Below are positions 1-8,567 of a DNA stretch of 64,000 nucleotides, in pieces; position 1 is the stretch's first letter, and each line of letters begins with the position of its first letter. The notes beneath the pieces are model-generated. The model worked only from the letters and a program-made list of their open reading frames with translations. It made no database searches and had not been told where the DNA came from. The translations under genes and the position numbers were made by a program. The stretch spans positions 1-64,000 of the forward strand of contig CAYWSX010000005.1 in NCBI GenBank assembly GCA_964461115.1, in the 5' to 3' direction. The stretch comes from RGIG2134 sp964461115 (lineage in GTDB: Bacteria > Cyanobacteriota > Vampirovibrionia > Gastranaerophilales > Gastranaerophilaceae).

Positions 1-146
1 GGGGGGCTGTCAATAGTGGATTCCACTATTTTACAAAAATTAATCATAATGGTTTTTCAATGGCATTTATATGCTTAAGGGCATAATTTTGTGATGAATT
101 TTCAGGAGAAGTCGAAAATCAAACCACAAGTTTTTCATCCTTACGC

Positions 147-175
147 TTGACAGTTTTTTATGTCCTTAATATTAT
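147..175 (+). promoter_or_regulatory. sigma70-type promoter of the tRNA cluster
   Basis: A perfect -35 TTGACA (147-152) is followed after 17 bp by TATTAT (170-175), five of six matches to the -10 consensus. Transcription should start near 182, about 24 nt before the first tRNA. This is one of the two strongest promoters in the window, as expected for stable RNA. Confidence 0.75.
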
Positions 176-205
176 TGAAAGGTAACTTTTTTGAGGTTAT
201 GACTT

Positions 206-277
206 GCCGGTGTAGCTCAACGGTAGAGCAACGGTTTTGTAAACCGTAGGTTGTAGGTTCGATTCCTATCACCGGCT
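206..277 (+). tRNA. tRNA-Thr(TGT)
   Basis: The sequence folds into a full cloverleaf. The acceptor stem pairs GCCGGTG (206-212) with CACCGGC (270-276). The anticodon stem ACGGT/ACCGT encloses loop TTTGTAA, giving anticodon TGT (238-240), and the T-loop reads TTCGATT. The 3' CCA is not encoded. First gene of a three-tRNA transcript. Confidence 0.95.
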
Positions 278-292
278 ATTTGAAAACAGTCC

Positions 293-364
293 GCCTCTGT
301 GGCGCAGGGGTAGCGCACTCCCTTGGTAAGGGAGAGGCCACGAGTTCAAATCTCGTCAGAGGCT
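293..364 (+). tRNA. tRNA-Thr(GGT)
   Basis: The cloverleaf has acceptor GCCTCTG (293-299) with CAGAGGC (357-363), D-stem GCGC/GCGC, and anticodon stem CTCCC/GGGAG around loop TTGGTAA (323-329). The anticodon is GGT, reading ACC/ACU. It lies 15 nt after tRNA-Thr(TGT), so the two isoacceptors are cotranscribed. CCA is not encoded. Confidence 0.95.
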
Positions 365-407
365 TTTTCAAAAGAAGCGAACAATTGAAAATTGAATAAA
401 AAATTAA

Positions 408-494
<87 letters not shown>

Positions 495-495
495 T

Positions 496-527
496 AAAAA
501 AAGAGACCTTTTCAGGTCTCTTTTTTT
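496..527 (+). terminator. Rho-independent terminator of the tRNA cluster
   Basis: Stem AGAGACC (502-508) / GGTCTCT (515-521) with loop ttttca, flanked by an A-run before and a seven-T run after. It ends the tRNA transcript just after tRNA-Tyr. Confidence 0.85.
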
Positions 528-562
528 GTTGTTAAAGTGGATGAGAACCGCAAGTTGCTGAA

Positions 563-1633
563 TTAAGTCGTTTTTGTGGTTTTTTTCGTTGACTCGTTTT
601 TAAAATAGTAAAAACCGGCACCTAAAACTGCGAAAATCGTAGAAATAATCCAAATCTTTTTGGATGAAGATTTGTGCGGAATATTTTCTTTGATTATGGT
701 ATTAATTTCGGATTTTGTTTTAAAAAACAATTTTTCAGCATTTTTAAAGAAAATTTTGTCTAAAATTTCGTCCGCATCTGAGCCAAATTTTTCTTTTATG
801 ACAAATTTTAAGTCTGAAACAGTTTTTTCGTAAGCTTGTTTTGGATTTAAACCTTCTTTCAACTCTTCGCCGAAACATCCGACAGGAGCGTCAGAGCCGA
901 AAAGCAATCTATCAAGGGCATTTCTGTTTTTTAATTTCTCTATTACTTCAATAACGTGAGGCTGTTCGGTTGTAGATAAACCGTTTTGCCCCCAATCGAC
1001 CCAAGAAATATCTGCAAATAAATTAGCATTTTTGTTGTCAATCGACTGCATAAGGATATCGATAGCGCGTTTGTGGTTACCGCCTGCGCCCATGTGCCCC
1101 ATTATAACCGGGACTTTAGAATGTCTTTGTGCCAGTTTATATATCGCCTCAGGGGATGATAATCCATCCTGACAATGGAACAAACAAGGCAGATTATATT
1201 TTTCTGCAAGCTTCATATATGTGTCGTGTAAAGGACTGTCTGCCAATAAATTTAAGCTCTCAGGATGAAATTTGAGACCTACGAATTTACCTTGGTTATC
1301 AATTAATAATTTTTCAATAATGTCTGCATTTCCGTTGGTCAGACTTGGCTGACAAACGGCAAGAGGTGACAGTTTATGGTTGTTTGCGCAAATTTGTAAT
1401 ATTTTCGAGTTACCTCTTTGTTCATCTGCGTGTTTCCCGCCTTCGAATAAGCAATCAAGATTTGAAACCAGCATTTTTTGAACAGTATCGCCGCTCGCAA
1501 GAGGTTGTTTGATAAAACAGTCTAAATCTTTTGCGCCAAAATCATACACGCCGTCAGGCTTTTGATACCATTTGCCTATATGCGCGTGCGAGTCGATGAT
1601 GTTGCCTTTAAATGAAATGTTATTTATTTTCAA
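563..1633 (-). CDS. amidohydrolase-family metal-dependent hydrolase with C-terminal membrane anchor
   Basis: A 356-residue TIM-barrel amidohydrolase (amidohydrolase_2 type). The metal-binding HxH motif is H16-A-H18 in DSHAHIGKW. Later barrel motifs include LKFHPE, LFHCQDG, VIMGHMGAG and an LFGSDAP aspartate near the end of the barrel. These fit a hydrolase or decarboxylase of the COG2159 kind; the substrate is unknown. Unusually, the last 30 residues contain a hydrophobic helix (IWIISTIFAVLGAGFYYF) followed by a Lys/Thr-rich tail, suggesting a C-terminal membrane anchor. The start is TTG: the nearby ATG at 1640 is out of frame and the HxH motif lies too close to the N-terminus for a later start. 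Confidence 0.82.
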   Translation of the reverse strand: MKINNISFKGNIIDSHAHIGKWYQKPDGVYDFGAKDLDCFIKQPLASGDTVQKMLVSNLDCLFEGGKHADEQRGNSKILQICANNHKLSPLAVCQPSLTNGNADIIEKLLIDNQGKFVGLKFHPESLNLLADSPLHDTYMKLAEKYNLPCLFHCQDGLSSPEAIYKLAQRHSKVPVIMGHMGAGGNHKRAIDILMQSIDNKNANLFADISWVDWGQNGLSTTEQPHVIEVIEKLKNRNALDRLLFGSDAPVGCFGEELKEGLNPKQAYEKTVSDLKFVIKEKFGSDADEILDKIFFKNAEKLFFKTKSEINTIIKENIPHKSSSKKIWIISTIFAVLGAGFYYFKNESTKKTTKTT

Positions 1634-1820
1634 TTCTCATACTCTTTTTCTTACAGTTAGTGAAATTACTAAATATAATTTAATTTGTTAGCTTTATTAA
1701 AAATATTTTACAAAAATTCACTAAATAAAGAAAGGTTTTTTGATTAGTCAAATTGCATTTGCAATCTTTTTTTCAAGTTATGCTAAAATAAACTTAATTT
1801 GTAGTAGAAAAGTGGTGAAT

Positions 1821-2990
1821 ATGAAAAAAGTTGTTTTATTATTAGTGTGTATGGCATTTGGACTTGCAGTTCAGGCAAAAACGCCTCTGCCGTTGCCTTC
1901 AAAGCCTGACGCGAAAATTGTTGATATAATTTACGTAAACGGTGCGTACGATGATATTGAAAGTTTTGAAAAATCTGTTCGGAACGTTCATGGCGATATG
2001 GTCAATTATTTGGGCTCGGATCCGCTTTTTTATAAAAAAGTTCTTGAGAACGGGGACAAAAAAATAGGTGAAAAAGAAGTAATTTATTTTTGGGGCGACC
2101 AATCTCGAGAAAACTTGAATACAGTTGATAAAGCGCTTGAATACGCACAGAAGTTTAGTTCTTATTTTGCACAGTTTGGACGTTCAACCCTTGCACACTT
2201 GCTCCATGACGCTATTTGGGTAAATAAGCCTGCGAATTCAAAAAAATTACTTGCTAATCTCAATAAAATTGTAAAATCTGAACACGAAAAGGGCAGACAG
2301 GTTATCTTATACGGTTATAGTGCAGGGAGTTTGGTGACTTTTGATTACATTTCAAAGCGTCTTCCACTTTTTGATTTTAAACATTTGCCGGAGGCTGCGG
2401 AGAAAAATAATCCTGATTTGACGTCGCTTATTGTTCAAAACAATATAAAACCTACTTGTCTTGAGGCTATGACACGCAGTGAAGTGCTTTTTTATACTGA
2501 TGATGACAAAATGATTTTAAATCCTAATCGGGATATTTTGAAAAATAATTTTTCTAAATTAAACAACTACACGGAGGTTTTTTGTGCACCTGAAGGGGCT
2601 ATAAAAGGTGTTGTATTGTTCGGAACTCCTCTGGTGACATTTGAATCGGGGGCAACGCAGCAAGGTTCTTTGATAAACAGTCTTTCTCAGTATTTGATGA
2701 AGTATATTATTGAAAAGGATATTTTCTGGCTTTCTGTTAATTATGCGCAGGATTTTATCGGGCTTCCAATGGCACAAAAGTTTGATGTCAGCATGCTTGA
2801 TTCCACACCGGTATTGAGTGCAACAAAGCCTAACGGCGGGTTTATTTACGACAATTCGAATATAAAATACTGTGTAAACACGCTCAAAGGGCATAGCGCT
2901 TATTGGCTCAACGGCAAAAAATTCGCTCAATCAATTGTAAAAACATACAATGACGGCTACGAATATTTTTACAAAAAGCAAACTCATTAA
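1821..2990 (+). CDS. secreted alpha/beta-hydrolase-like protein
   Basis: A 389-residue protein starting MKKVVLLLVCMAFGLAVQA, a clear Sec signal peptide. The reading frame extends 27 codons upstream, but ATG 1821 is preferred because the signal peptide starts there and GTGGTGA precedes it. G-Y-S167-A-G (165-169), after a beta-strand-like VILY, matches the GxSxG nucleophile elbow of lipases and esterases. The flanking sequence is not close to a named family I recognise, so the substrate is unknown. It is probably periplasmic or secreted. It is convergent with the next gene and overlaps its end by 4 bp. Confidence 0.75.
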   Translation: MKKVVLLLVCMAFGLAVQAKTPLPLPSKPDAKIVDIIYVNGAYDDIESFEKSVRNVHGDMVNYLGSDPLFYKKVLENGDKKIGEKEVIYFWGDQSRENLNTVDKALEYAQKFSSYFAQFGRSTLAHLLHDAIWVNKPANSKKLLANLNKIVKSEHEKGRQVILYGYSAGSLVTFDYISKRLPLFDFKHLPEAAEKNNPDLTSLIVQNNIKPTCLEAMTRSEVLFYTDDDKMILNPNRDILKNNFSKLNNYTEVFCAPEGAIKGVVLFGTPLVTFESGATQQGSLINSLSQYLMKYIIEKDIFWLSVNYAQDFIGLPMAQKFDVSMLDSTPVLSATKPNGGFIYDNSNIKYCVNTLKGHSAYWLNGKKFAQSIVKTYNDGYEYFYKKQTH

Positions 2991-3556
2991 TTATTCGTAA
3001 TTTTTAAATTTTTTAAATAACTCTCTTTAGTAAGAATCATACTGCAGCCGTTACATTCCCAAGGAAATTCACTATGTCTTGCACCAGTGTGAACCCAATG
3101 CAATAATGCCCTATGTTTTTGCGGATCTTCTGCCATGAAGCCTCGAGCTATATAAAATTGGTGCGGTAGTCGGCTGCCTACATCTATATATGTTGCTTTC
3201 AATGTTAATCTTTCAAAATGCCCGTTGACAAGATACTTGTCAGCAATATGGTTTATAAGCCTTGTCCCGTATCCTTCCCCAGGCCCCACAGAATGAAGTT
3301 GGCCTATGAAAATATCTGGATGACTTTTATTGAGCGTGGCTGAGCATCTTAACATTCCCCTTTTATCCCAAACTCTATAACCATTGACGGTGGTTGTAAC
3401 AGAAATTCTACGTTTTTTAACAAAAACATCTTTTTTGGGTGTCCGCTCAAGGGATGGGTCGCCAAAAATTCTGCCGATAAGACGGCCCGAGTGTTCTATA
3501 ATATTTTGAATATTTCTAAAGGTTATTTTCATTGTAGATTTATAAAACCGAAACAT
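2987..3556 (-). CDS. GNAT-like acetyltransferase, putative
   Basis: A 189-residue protein with a GNAT-like acetyl-CoA motif, PGEGYGTRLINHIADKYL (about residues 90-107, Q/RxxGxG/A type), followed by a segment like GNAT motif B (HQFYIARGFMAEDP). The N-terminal part is basic and unlike other families I know. The C-terminus has a CxxC-like CNGC. The start at 3556 is uncertain; ATG 3532 (MKITFRN) is an alternative and neither has a strong SD. Substrate unknown. Confidence 0.6.
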   Translation of the reverse strand: MFRFYKSTMKITFRNIQNIIEHSGRLIGRIFGDPSLERTPKKDVFVKKRRISVTTTVNGYRVWDKRGMLRCSATLNKSHPDIFIGQLHSVGPGEGYGTRLINHIADKYLVNGHFERLTLKATYIDVGSRLPHQFYIARGFMAEDPQKHRALLHWVHTGARHSEFPWECNGCSMILTKESYLKNLKITNN

Positions 3557-3620
3557 GAAAATAGTTGCTCTTTAATAATTGGTGACGAGTAGAAAAGTTA
3601 GGGGTAACATATTTAATTTG

Positions 3621-4622
3621 CTAATTTCTTCTGCCGCCTGCCGGTAGGTAGGCTTGAGGGTAGTGATAGTCTTCTTTGAACCCTACAAAGCGATACATTT
3701 TTATTGCAGGGAAATTGTCGGTTTCAACACTGGCATTAATTTCCGAAATTTGAATCAAACCTTTTTGCAACATATCAAAACTGTGCTCAACTGCGGCGTG
3801 TACAAGACCTTGTCCAAGCCCTTTTTTATGATGTTCAGCTTTGATTCCGACAAGAGGGATGTTAGCAATTGATCCGCCTGTAATATTTACAAAGCAAATT
3901 CCGACAGGTTCATTTTCATAAAATACGATTTTTGTTGCTTCCGGAAGAAATTCGCCGTACGTGCCATCTACAATTTTACCGACAATATCTTCGCAGCCTT
4001 CTTTTGTTAAAAATCTTGGGTCGAAAAGCGCATCTGAAGCTGTTTTAAACGATTCATTAATGATTTCTGCCGCTTTATCGAGATATTCATCGCTCCAGTT
4101 TTCTAAACGGTATTCTTTCGGAAGTTGCGGGCTTCCAATATTTTTAAGTATTGCAACACTTGAGATATCGTCGAATTTAAATCTCACAACGGCAAGCCCC
4201 ACAAGTTTAAAGCCATAGTGCGTTATATCACATACAAAATCATCTTGCTTTCCCAGCATAGGGTAGGTTGTGGTTTTCTCTTTCAGTAATTCTTGATTTT
4301 GGTCAAGAAATTTTTCCAGAAGAACTTTTTTCTTTGCAGGCAGGTTTTCTTCACCGAGGCAGTGGATAATATTTAATTCCACAGCGTCCGAAATAACGGT
4401 TGTTGCGGCTAAAAATGCTGTCGGGATTTCATCTTCTGATAAAACTATACATTGAAATAATCCGTCTTCAACAGCTTTACAAAACTCCTCGCAAGTAAGC
4501 GGTTCAAGCTCAAACTTATATTCACTTTTGGCCTTGTTGTAAAAATCGTTGTATACCCCGGCAAAAATTCTGTGCTGTTCGGGTTTGAGATTGTCTGTTT
4601 TGTAAACCATTATGTTTGCCAT
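3621..4622 (-). CDS. GNAT family N-acetyltransferase, tandem-domain
   Basis: A 333-residue protein. The C-terminal half is a typical GNAT domain: GIKAEHHKKGLGQGLVHAAVE (motif A) and ETDNFPAIKMYRFVGFKED (motif B, acceptor side). The N-terminal half resembles a degenerate second GNAT fold, as in mycothiol-synthase-like tandem acetyltransferases. The ATG overlaps the ribBA stop codon by one base (TAATG), so it is probably translationally coupled to the riboflavin operon. Nothing ties it to flavin chemistry beyond position. Confidence 0.75.
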   Translation of the reverse strand: MANIMVYKTDNLKPEQHRIFAGVYNDFYNKAKSEYKFELEPLTCEEFCKAVEDGLFQCIVLSEDEIPTAFLAATTVISDAVELNIIHCLGEENLPAKKKVLLEKFLDQNQELLKEKTTTYPMLGKQDDFVCDITHYGFKLVGLAVVRFKFDDISSVAILKNIGSPQLPKEYRLENWSDEYLDKAAEIINESFKTASDALFDPRFLTKEGCEDIVGKIVDGTYGEFLPEATKIVFYENEPVGICFVNITGGSIANIPLVGIKAEHHKKGLGQGLVHAAVEHSFDMLQKGLIQISEINASVETDNFPAIKMYRFVGFKEDYHYPQAYLPAGGRRN

Positions 4623-5863
4623 TAATGTACCTCATTTCCTAATAAATGGTGCATTCTTTCCTTTTTTGTGTGCAAATATTTTTCGTTTTGCGGGGTTACG
4701 CAAGACTTTACCTGCACTCGGTCAGCAACTTCAAGTCCATAGCCTTCAAGTCCGACAATTTTTTTAGGGTTATTTGTGATTAATTTAAACTCAGTATAGC
4801 CCAAATCTCTTAAAATTTGAGCACCGATTCCGTAATCTCTCAAATCAGAAGGGAAGCCGAGTGAAATATTCGCTTCAATCGTGTCCTGCCCCTGTTCTTG
4901 AAGAGCATATGCCTTAATTTTATTGACCAATCCTATCCCGCGTCCTTCGTGTCCCCGAAGATATACCAAAGCGCCTTTTCCGTATTCGTTTATCATTTCT
5001 AATGCAGAATGAAGCTGGCTGTTGCAGTCGCAGCGGAGACTGTGGAAAATATCGCCTGTAAGGCACTCTGAATGCATTCTGATTAGAGGCAGTCTGTCGG
5101 TGTCGTCTTCTCTGACGAGCGCAATATGTTCCGTGCCTGATAAGTGGTCTTTGTATCCGTAAATTCTGAAATCTCCGAAAATAGTCGGCAGATTTGCGAT
5201 AGCTTCTCTTGTAATGAATTTTTCTGTCGCAATTCTATATTTAATGAGCTGTGCAACTGTTATAAATTTCAAGCCGTGCTTGTCAGCAAATATTTTCAAA
5301 TCATCACGGCGTGCCATTTTGCCGTCATCATTCATGATTTCGCAAAGAACGCCGGCAGGTGACAGCCCCGCCATTCGAGCAAGGTCTACGGAAGCTTCTG
5401 TATGTCCTGCACGCTTTAAGACTCCGCCTTTTTTAGCAATAAGCGGAAAAATATGTCCCGGACGGCGCAAATCTGACGGCTGTGAGTCTCTTGCAACAAC
5501 AACTTCGATTGTTTTTGCCCTGTCGTATGCTGAAATTCCTGTTGTAACACCATATTTAGGGTCGGCATCAACGCTTTGCGTGAAAGCAGTGCCTTTGACA
5601 TCCGTATTGTGGCTTACCATCTCCGAAAGACCAAGTTGGTCAGCTTTTTCGGAAGTTATTGCCAGGCATGTAAGACCCCGGCATTTTGAAGCCATAAAGT
5701 TTGTAATCTCGGGTGTAATTTTGTCTGCGGCACAGATTATATCACCTTCGTTTTCTCGTCCTTCGTCGTCTGCTATAATAACCATTTTACCCTGTTTTAC
5801 AGCTTCAATAGCTTCTTCAACAGTGTCAAAAATTTTATTTTCGTCTCTTATTTCTTCGTTCAT
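4622..5863 (-). CDS. ribBA: bifunctional 3,4-dihydroxy-2-butanone-4-phosphate synthase / GTP cyclohydrolase II
   Basis: Catalyses the two entry steps of riboflavin synthesis. N-terminal DHBP synthase (about 1-210): DDEGRENEGDI metal/substrate loop, HNTDVKGTAFT, RPGHIFPL and KRAGHTEA motifs. C-terminal GTP cyclohydrolase II (about 215-410): RMHSECLTGD and RCDCNSQ supply the three zinc cysteines, RGHEGRGIGL is the catalytic loop, and LITNNPKK closes the domain. I chose ATG 5863 because AAAGGA stands 9 nt upstream; an in-frame ATG at 5899 with GGAAG would overlap ribE by 14 bp. It follows ribE in one transcript. No ribD or ribH is in this window. Confidence 0.96.
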   Translation of the reverse strand: MNEEIRDENKIFDTVEEAIEAVKQGKMVIIADDEGRENEGDIICAADKITPEITNFMASKCRGLTCLAITSEKADQLGLSEMVSHNTDVKGTAFTQSVDADPKYGVTTGISAYDRAKTIEVVVARDSQPSDLRRPGHIFPLIAKKGGVLKRAGHTEASVDLARMAGLSPAGVLCEIMNDDGKMARRDDLKIFADKHGLKFITVAQLIKYRIATEKFITREAIANLPTIFGDFRIYGYKDHLSGTEHIALVREDDTDRLPLIRMHSECLTGDIFHSLRCDCNSQLHSALEMINEYGKGALVYLRGHEGRGIGLVNKIKAYALQEQGQDTIEANISLGFPSDLRDYGIGAQILRDLGYTEFKLITNNPKKIVGLEGYGLEVADRVQVKSCVTPQNEKYLHTKKERMHHLLGNEVH

Positions 5864-5885
5864 AGTCTTAAATTCCTTTGACAGA

Positions 5886-6527
5886 TTACACAAAGCCATT
5901 TTCTTCCAAAAATGCTTTTGTTATCTTAGTAGTATTATTGCCCATACCTAAAAATTTTTCAACATATTTGGCAATTTGGTCAGTTTCTATGTTAACAAGG
6001 CTTTCGCTTTGTAAATATTGCAGATTTGTTTCTTTTAAAGTTGTAGGAATTATTTCGACTGAAATAATGTTACCTTCAACGCTTGCGATAGTCAGACTAA
6101 CGCCGTTTATTGCTATGGAGCCTTTGTAAATCACATACTTTTCAAGCCCGTCCTGGAGTTTAAAAAATAATTTTTCGCAAAATCCGTCTGATGTTTTGTG
6201 CAGAAATTTCGCAGTTCCGTCAATATGACCTGCGACAAGATGACCGTCCAGCCTTGAAGACAAAGTCATTGCACGTTCCAAATTGACCGGGTCGTTTGCT
6301 TTTAAATCAGCAAAATTTGATACAGAAAGTGTTTCATTGCTCATTTCTGCGGTAAAATTATTGTTTGAAAACGCAGTAACAGTATGACATGCACCGTTTA
6401 GGGCGATACTTGCACCGATTTTCATATCTTCAAGGATTTTTTTGCATGAAACAGTTAAAATAGCGCCCGCTGAGCTGCGTTCGAATTTTTGAACCATTCC
6501 GATTTCTTCAATCAATCCTGTGAACAT
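5886..6527 (-). CDS. ribE: riboflavin synthase, alpha chain
   Basis: Makes riboflavin by dismutation of two 6,7-dimethyl-8-ribityllumazines. The 213 residues show the internal duplication of the family: MFTGLIEEIG opens barrel 1, and GHLVAGHIDG and INGVSLTI mark the two lumazine-binding halves. Length is normal. The gene is first in ribE-ribBA-GNAT. Only 43 bp separate it from the previous stop, too short for an FMN riboswitch. No SD is visible; TAAATT (6534-6539), preceded by TGA, lies exactly 6 nt before the ATG, so the mRNA may be leaderless. Confidence 0.95.
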   Translation of the reverse strand: MFTGLIEEIGMVQKFERSSAGAILTVSCKKILEDMKIGASIALNGACHTVTAFSNNNFTAEMSNETLSVSNFADLKANDPVNLERAMTLSSRLDGHLVAGHIDGTAKFLHKTSDGFCEKLFFKLQDGLEKYVIYKGSIAINGVSLTIASVEGNIISVEIIPTTLKETNLQYLQSESLVNIETDQIAKYVEKFLGMGNNTTKITKAFLEENGFV

Positions 6528-6570
6528 ACATGTAATTTATCATGACGGGCGCGGAATTACCAGCATGCAG

Positions 6571-7431
6571 TTAAATTTCTATATTGAAAATATTTTTAGC
6601 TTTTACACACTCGCCTTGCGCGATTTTTCTTTCCATATCGGAGTTTGCCCATTCGGTGAGGCTTATTTGGTCTTCTTTTGCGAGATTTACAGATGAATTT
6701 CTGTATTTTTTAGTAATATCTTTTCGCACTCCGCCGTAGTGATGCATAGCGATGTTGTTCATAAAGCAGAACTTGCTTTTCTTTGTTATGGGAATTTGTT
6801 TTGTCGGATCAACAAGCCAAGGTACGGGACTGCAAGCATTCATAACCAGTTTTGTGTGTTGGTTGATTTTGTGGATAAAAAAAGCAAAAAAGCCTGCTAC
6901 AGAGCTTTCACGGCAATTTATATGCGGATACATGTACTGATTGCATATGCTGTGGGTGATGTCATAATACAAAATATGTTCTTTTGCGGCTTTAAATTCT
7001 TCGGGTTTATAAAATTCATCCGTATCCATGATTAAAAAGTGGCTGCAATTCGCTTTTTGAACTCCTTTTAAGCCTAAATTTCTTTTATTAATTTCATTTA
7101 TGTTTGGGCTTAGTTTTAAATTAGGCTCAAAATAAATTATTTCGTCAATCAGCCCTTTTTCTTTTAGTGACAAAAGAAGATTTTCTAAATTTTCGTCACA
7201 AGATTCACCAAACCAGGAGACCTTTTGCCAAACAACATTGATGTAGTCTGAATGCTCGCGGATAGACTTTATTGAGGCTTCAAGAAGTTCCTCCCCGTCC
7301 CAAACTGAGTATGAAACACCGAGTTTCATCTTTTTCTCTTTTTTTAGGAACGGAAATGCAGATAAAATTGAAATTTTAATCCTTTTTCGTAATTCTTTGT
7401 CGGGTATAAAAGTGTGTATAATCTTTTTCAT
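6571..7431 (-). CDS. GT-A-like glycosyltransferase, putative
   Basis: A 286-residue protein. Residues about 35-150 read like a GT-A fold: KLGVSYSVWDGEELLEASIKSIREHSDYI, a predicted Rossmann strand and helix, then FLIMDTDEFY, a DxD-type metal-binding motif of the kind seen in GT2/GT92-like enzymes. The basic N-terminus (HTFIPDKELRKRIK) may bind membrane. AAAGGAAATTT precedes ATG 7431, and a TATACT -10 lies at 7452-7457. Acceptor sugar unknown; a role in surface polysaccharide is plausible but is inference. Confidence 0.65.
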   Translation of the reverse strand: MKKIIHTFIPDKELRKRIKISILSAFPFLKKEKKMKLGVSYSVWDGEELLEASIKSIREHSDYINVVWQKVSWFGESCDENLENLLLSLKEKGLIDEIIYFEPNLKLSPNINEINKRNLGLKGVQKANCSHFLIMDTDEFYKPEEFKAAKEHILYYDITHSICNQYMYPHINCRESSVAGFFAFFIHKINQHTKLVMNACSPVPWLVDPTKQIPITKKSKFCFMNNIAMHHYGGVRKDITKKYRNSSVNLAKEDQISLTEWANSDMERKIAQGECVKAKNIFNIEI

Positions 7432-7591
7432 AAATTTCCTTTACTCGCCAAGTATAGCACATTTCGACTCATACTTTCAGTGTAATTTTTTCCGAGTTTG
7501 TAAAATAATCGTAATATTTTGATATAATAAAATTACAAACGAAAAAAAATCCTTATACATGAAAATAGGGTAGTTTGAAAGGTAGATTTTT

Positions 7592-7822
7592 ATGGCAATG
7601 AATTTGGTTAACTTTTTTATGCAGCCTCAGGCGGTGGGAAACGTAAATCTTCAGCCGATTGTTGAAAATGCACAGCAAATCGGAAACCCTTTTATTGCCG
7701 CTTCGCAAAATCCAAAGAGCGAATTTTATGCCAAAAATAAACCTGTTCAAGGCGGATATTTTGCAGGATATTACAACGGAAAAGCAAATATTGTCGGACA
7801 AAAACTCTTTATTGAGGTTTAA
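7592..7822 (+). CDS. small conserved-looking hypothetical protein (76 aa)
   Basis: The protein starts MAMNLVNFFMQPQAVGNVNL and ends QKLFIEV; it is rich in Gln, Asn and Gly with no recognisable domain or membrane segment. Gene signals are good: TATAAT at 7523-7528 and GAAAGG about 9 nt before ATG 7592. It is convergent with the pseudouridine synthase gene and overlaps its 3' end by 14 bp. Function unknown. Confidence 0.55.
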   Translation: MAMNLVNFFMQPQAVGNVNLQPIVENAQQIGNPFIAASQNPKSEFYAKNKPVQGGYFAGYYNGKANIVGQKLFIEV

Positions 7823-8567
7823 TATTCTTTTTTTCTGCTTTTTCCAGTTTTTTCAGATAATTTTTTAAATCTGCAATTTGTTTTGGTTTCAGATATTTGA
7901 ATTGTCCGCGTTTTAAGCCGGCAAGGTCAATATTTGCACAGGCTACGCGTTTTAAAGAAATAACAGGATGACCGATAAAATCCATCATTTTTCTGATTTG
8001 ACGGTTTAACCCTTGATACAAAATTACTTCAAGAACAGTGTTTTTGCCTTCATACTCCACGATTCTCGACTCTGCGTAGGCTATTTGACCTTTTTCAATC
8101 TCAATACCCTTCGCAAGCGTCTCTAGGTGTGCCATATTGAGCTTTCCTTCTGCTACGACGCGATAAACCTTTGGAACCTTTATAGACGGGTGCGTAAGCT
8201 GGTTTATTAAGTCTCCGTCATTGGTCATAATCAAGAGTCCTGTTGAATCTTTGTCCAATCTCCCGACCGGTTTTAGGAGTTTTGTTTCTTCGGGAAGCAA
8301 ATCGTAAATCGTTTTTCGCCCTTTTTCATCTTCCATTGTTGTAATGTAGCCCGCCGGTTTGTAATACCTTATGTACGAAAGCTTGGGCGTGGAAAGGTTC
8401 TTGTCGTCAATCTTAATCTTATCTTTGAGCGTAACAGAGGTTCCGATTTCCTTGACAACTTTGTCGTTAACTTTAACGCGGCCTTCGAGAATATATTCGT
8501 CCGCTTTTCTTCGCGAACAAAATCCGCATGAAGCTATAAATTTATTTAATCTTATTTTATCAACCAT
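7809..8567 (-). CDS. rluB: RsuA/RluB-family rRNA pseudouridine synthase
   Basis: Converts a uridine of rRNA (23S helix 89 for RluB) to pseudouridine. The N-terminal S4 RNA-binding domain (about 1-60) has IRLNKFIASCGFCSRRKADE; the catalytic domain carries GRLDKDSTGLL with the catalytic Asp, and YQGLNRQIRKM. At 252 residues with a Lys-rich tail it is closer to RluB than to the shorter RsuA or RluE; the exact target is inferred. The start overlaps the upstream radical SAM gene by 8 bp, indicating an operon. Confidence 0.9.
   Translation of the reverse strand: MVDKIRLNKFIASCGFCSRRKADEYILEGRVKVNDKVVKEIGTSVTLKDKIKIDDKNLSTPKLSYIRYYKPAGYITTMEDEKGRKTIYDLLPEETKLLKPVGRLDKDSTGLLIMTNDGDLINQLTHPSIKVPKVYRVVAEGKLNMAHLETLAKGIEIEKGQIAYAESRIVEYEGKNTVLEVILYQGLNRQIRKMMDFIGHPVISLKRVACANIDLAGLKRGQFKYLKPKQIADLKNYLKKLEKAEKKNIKPQ

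Noticed and set aside
1..146. Possible tail of a preceding gene, and an AATAGTGGA/TCCACTATT palindrome
   Set aside because: Two short open frames end near 78 and 84 but no known C-terminus is recognisable; the palindrome could be a terminator of a gene outside the window.
5214..5951. 245-codon plus-strand frame antisense to ribBA
   Set aside because: Mirror of a conserved enzyme gene; its composition follows from ribBA codons.
5999..6571. FMN riboswitch for the riboflavin operon
   Set aside because: Only 43 bp precede ribE and none of the RFN conserved blocks is present.
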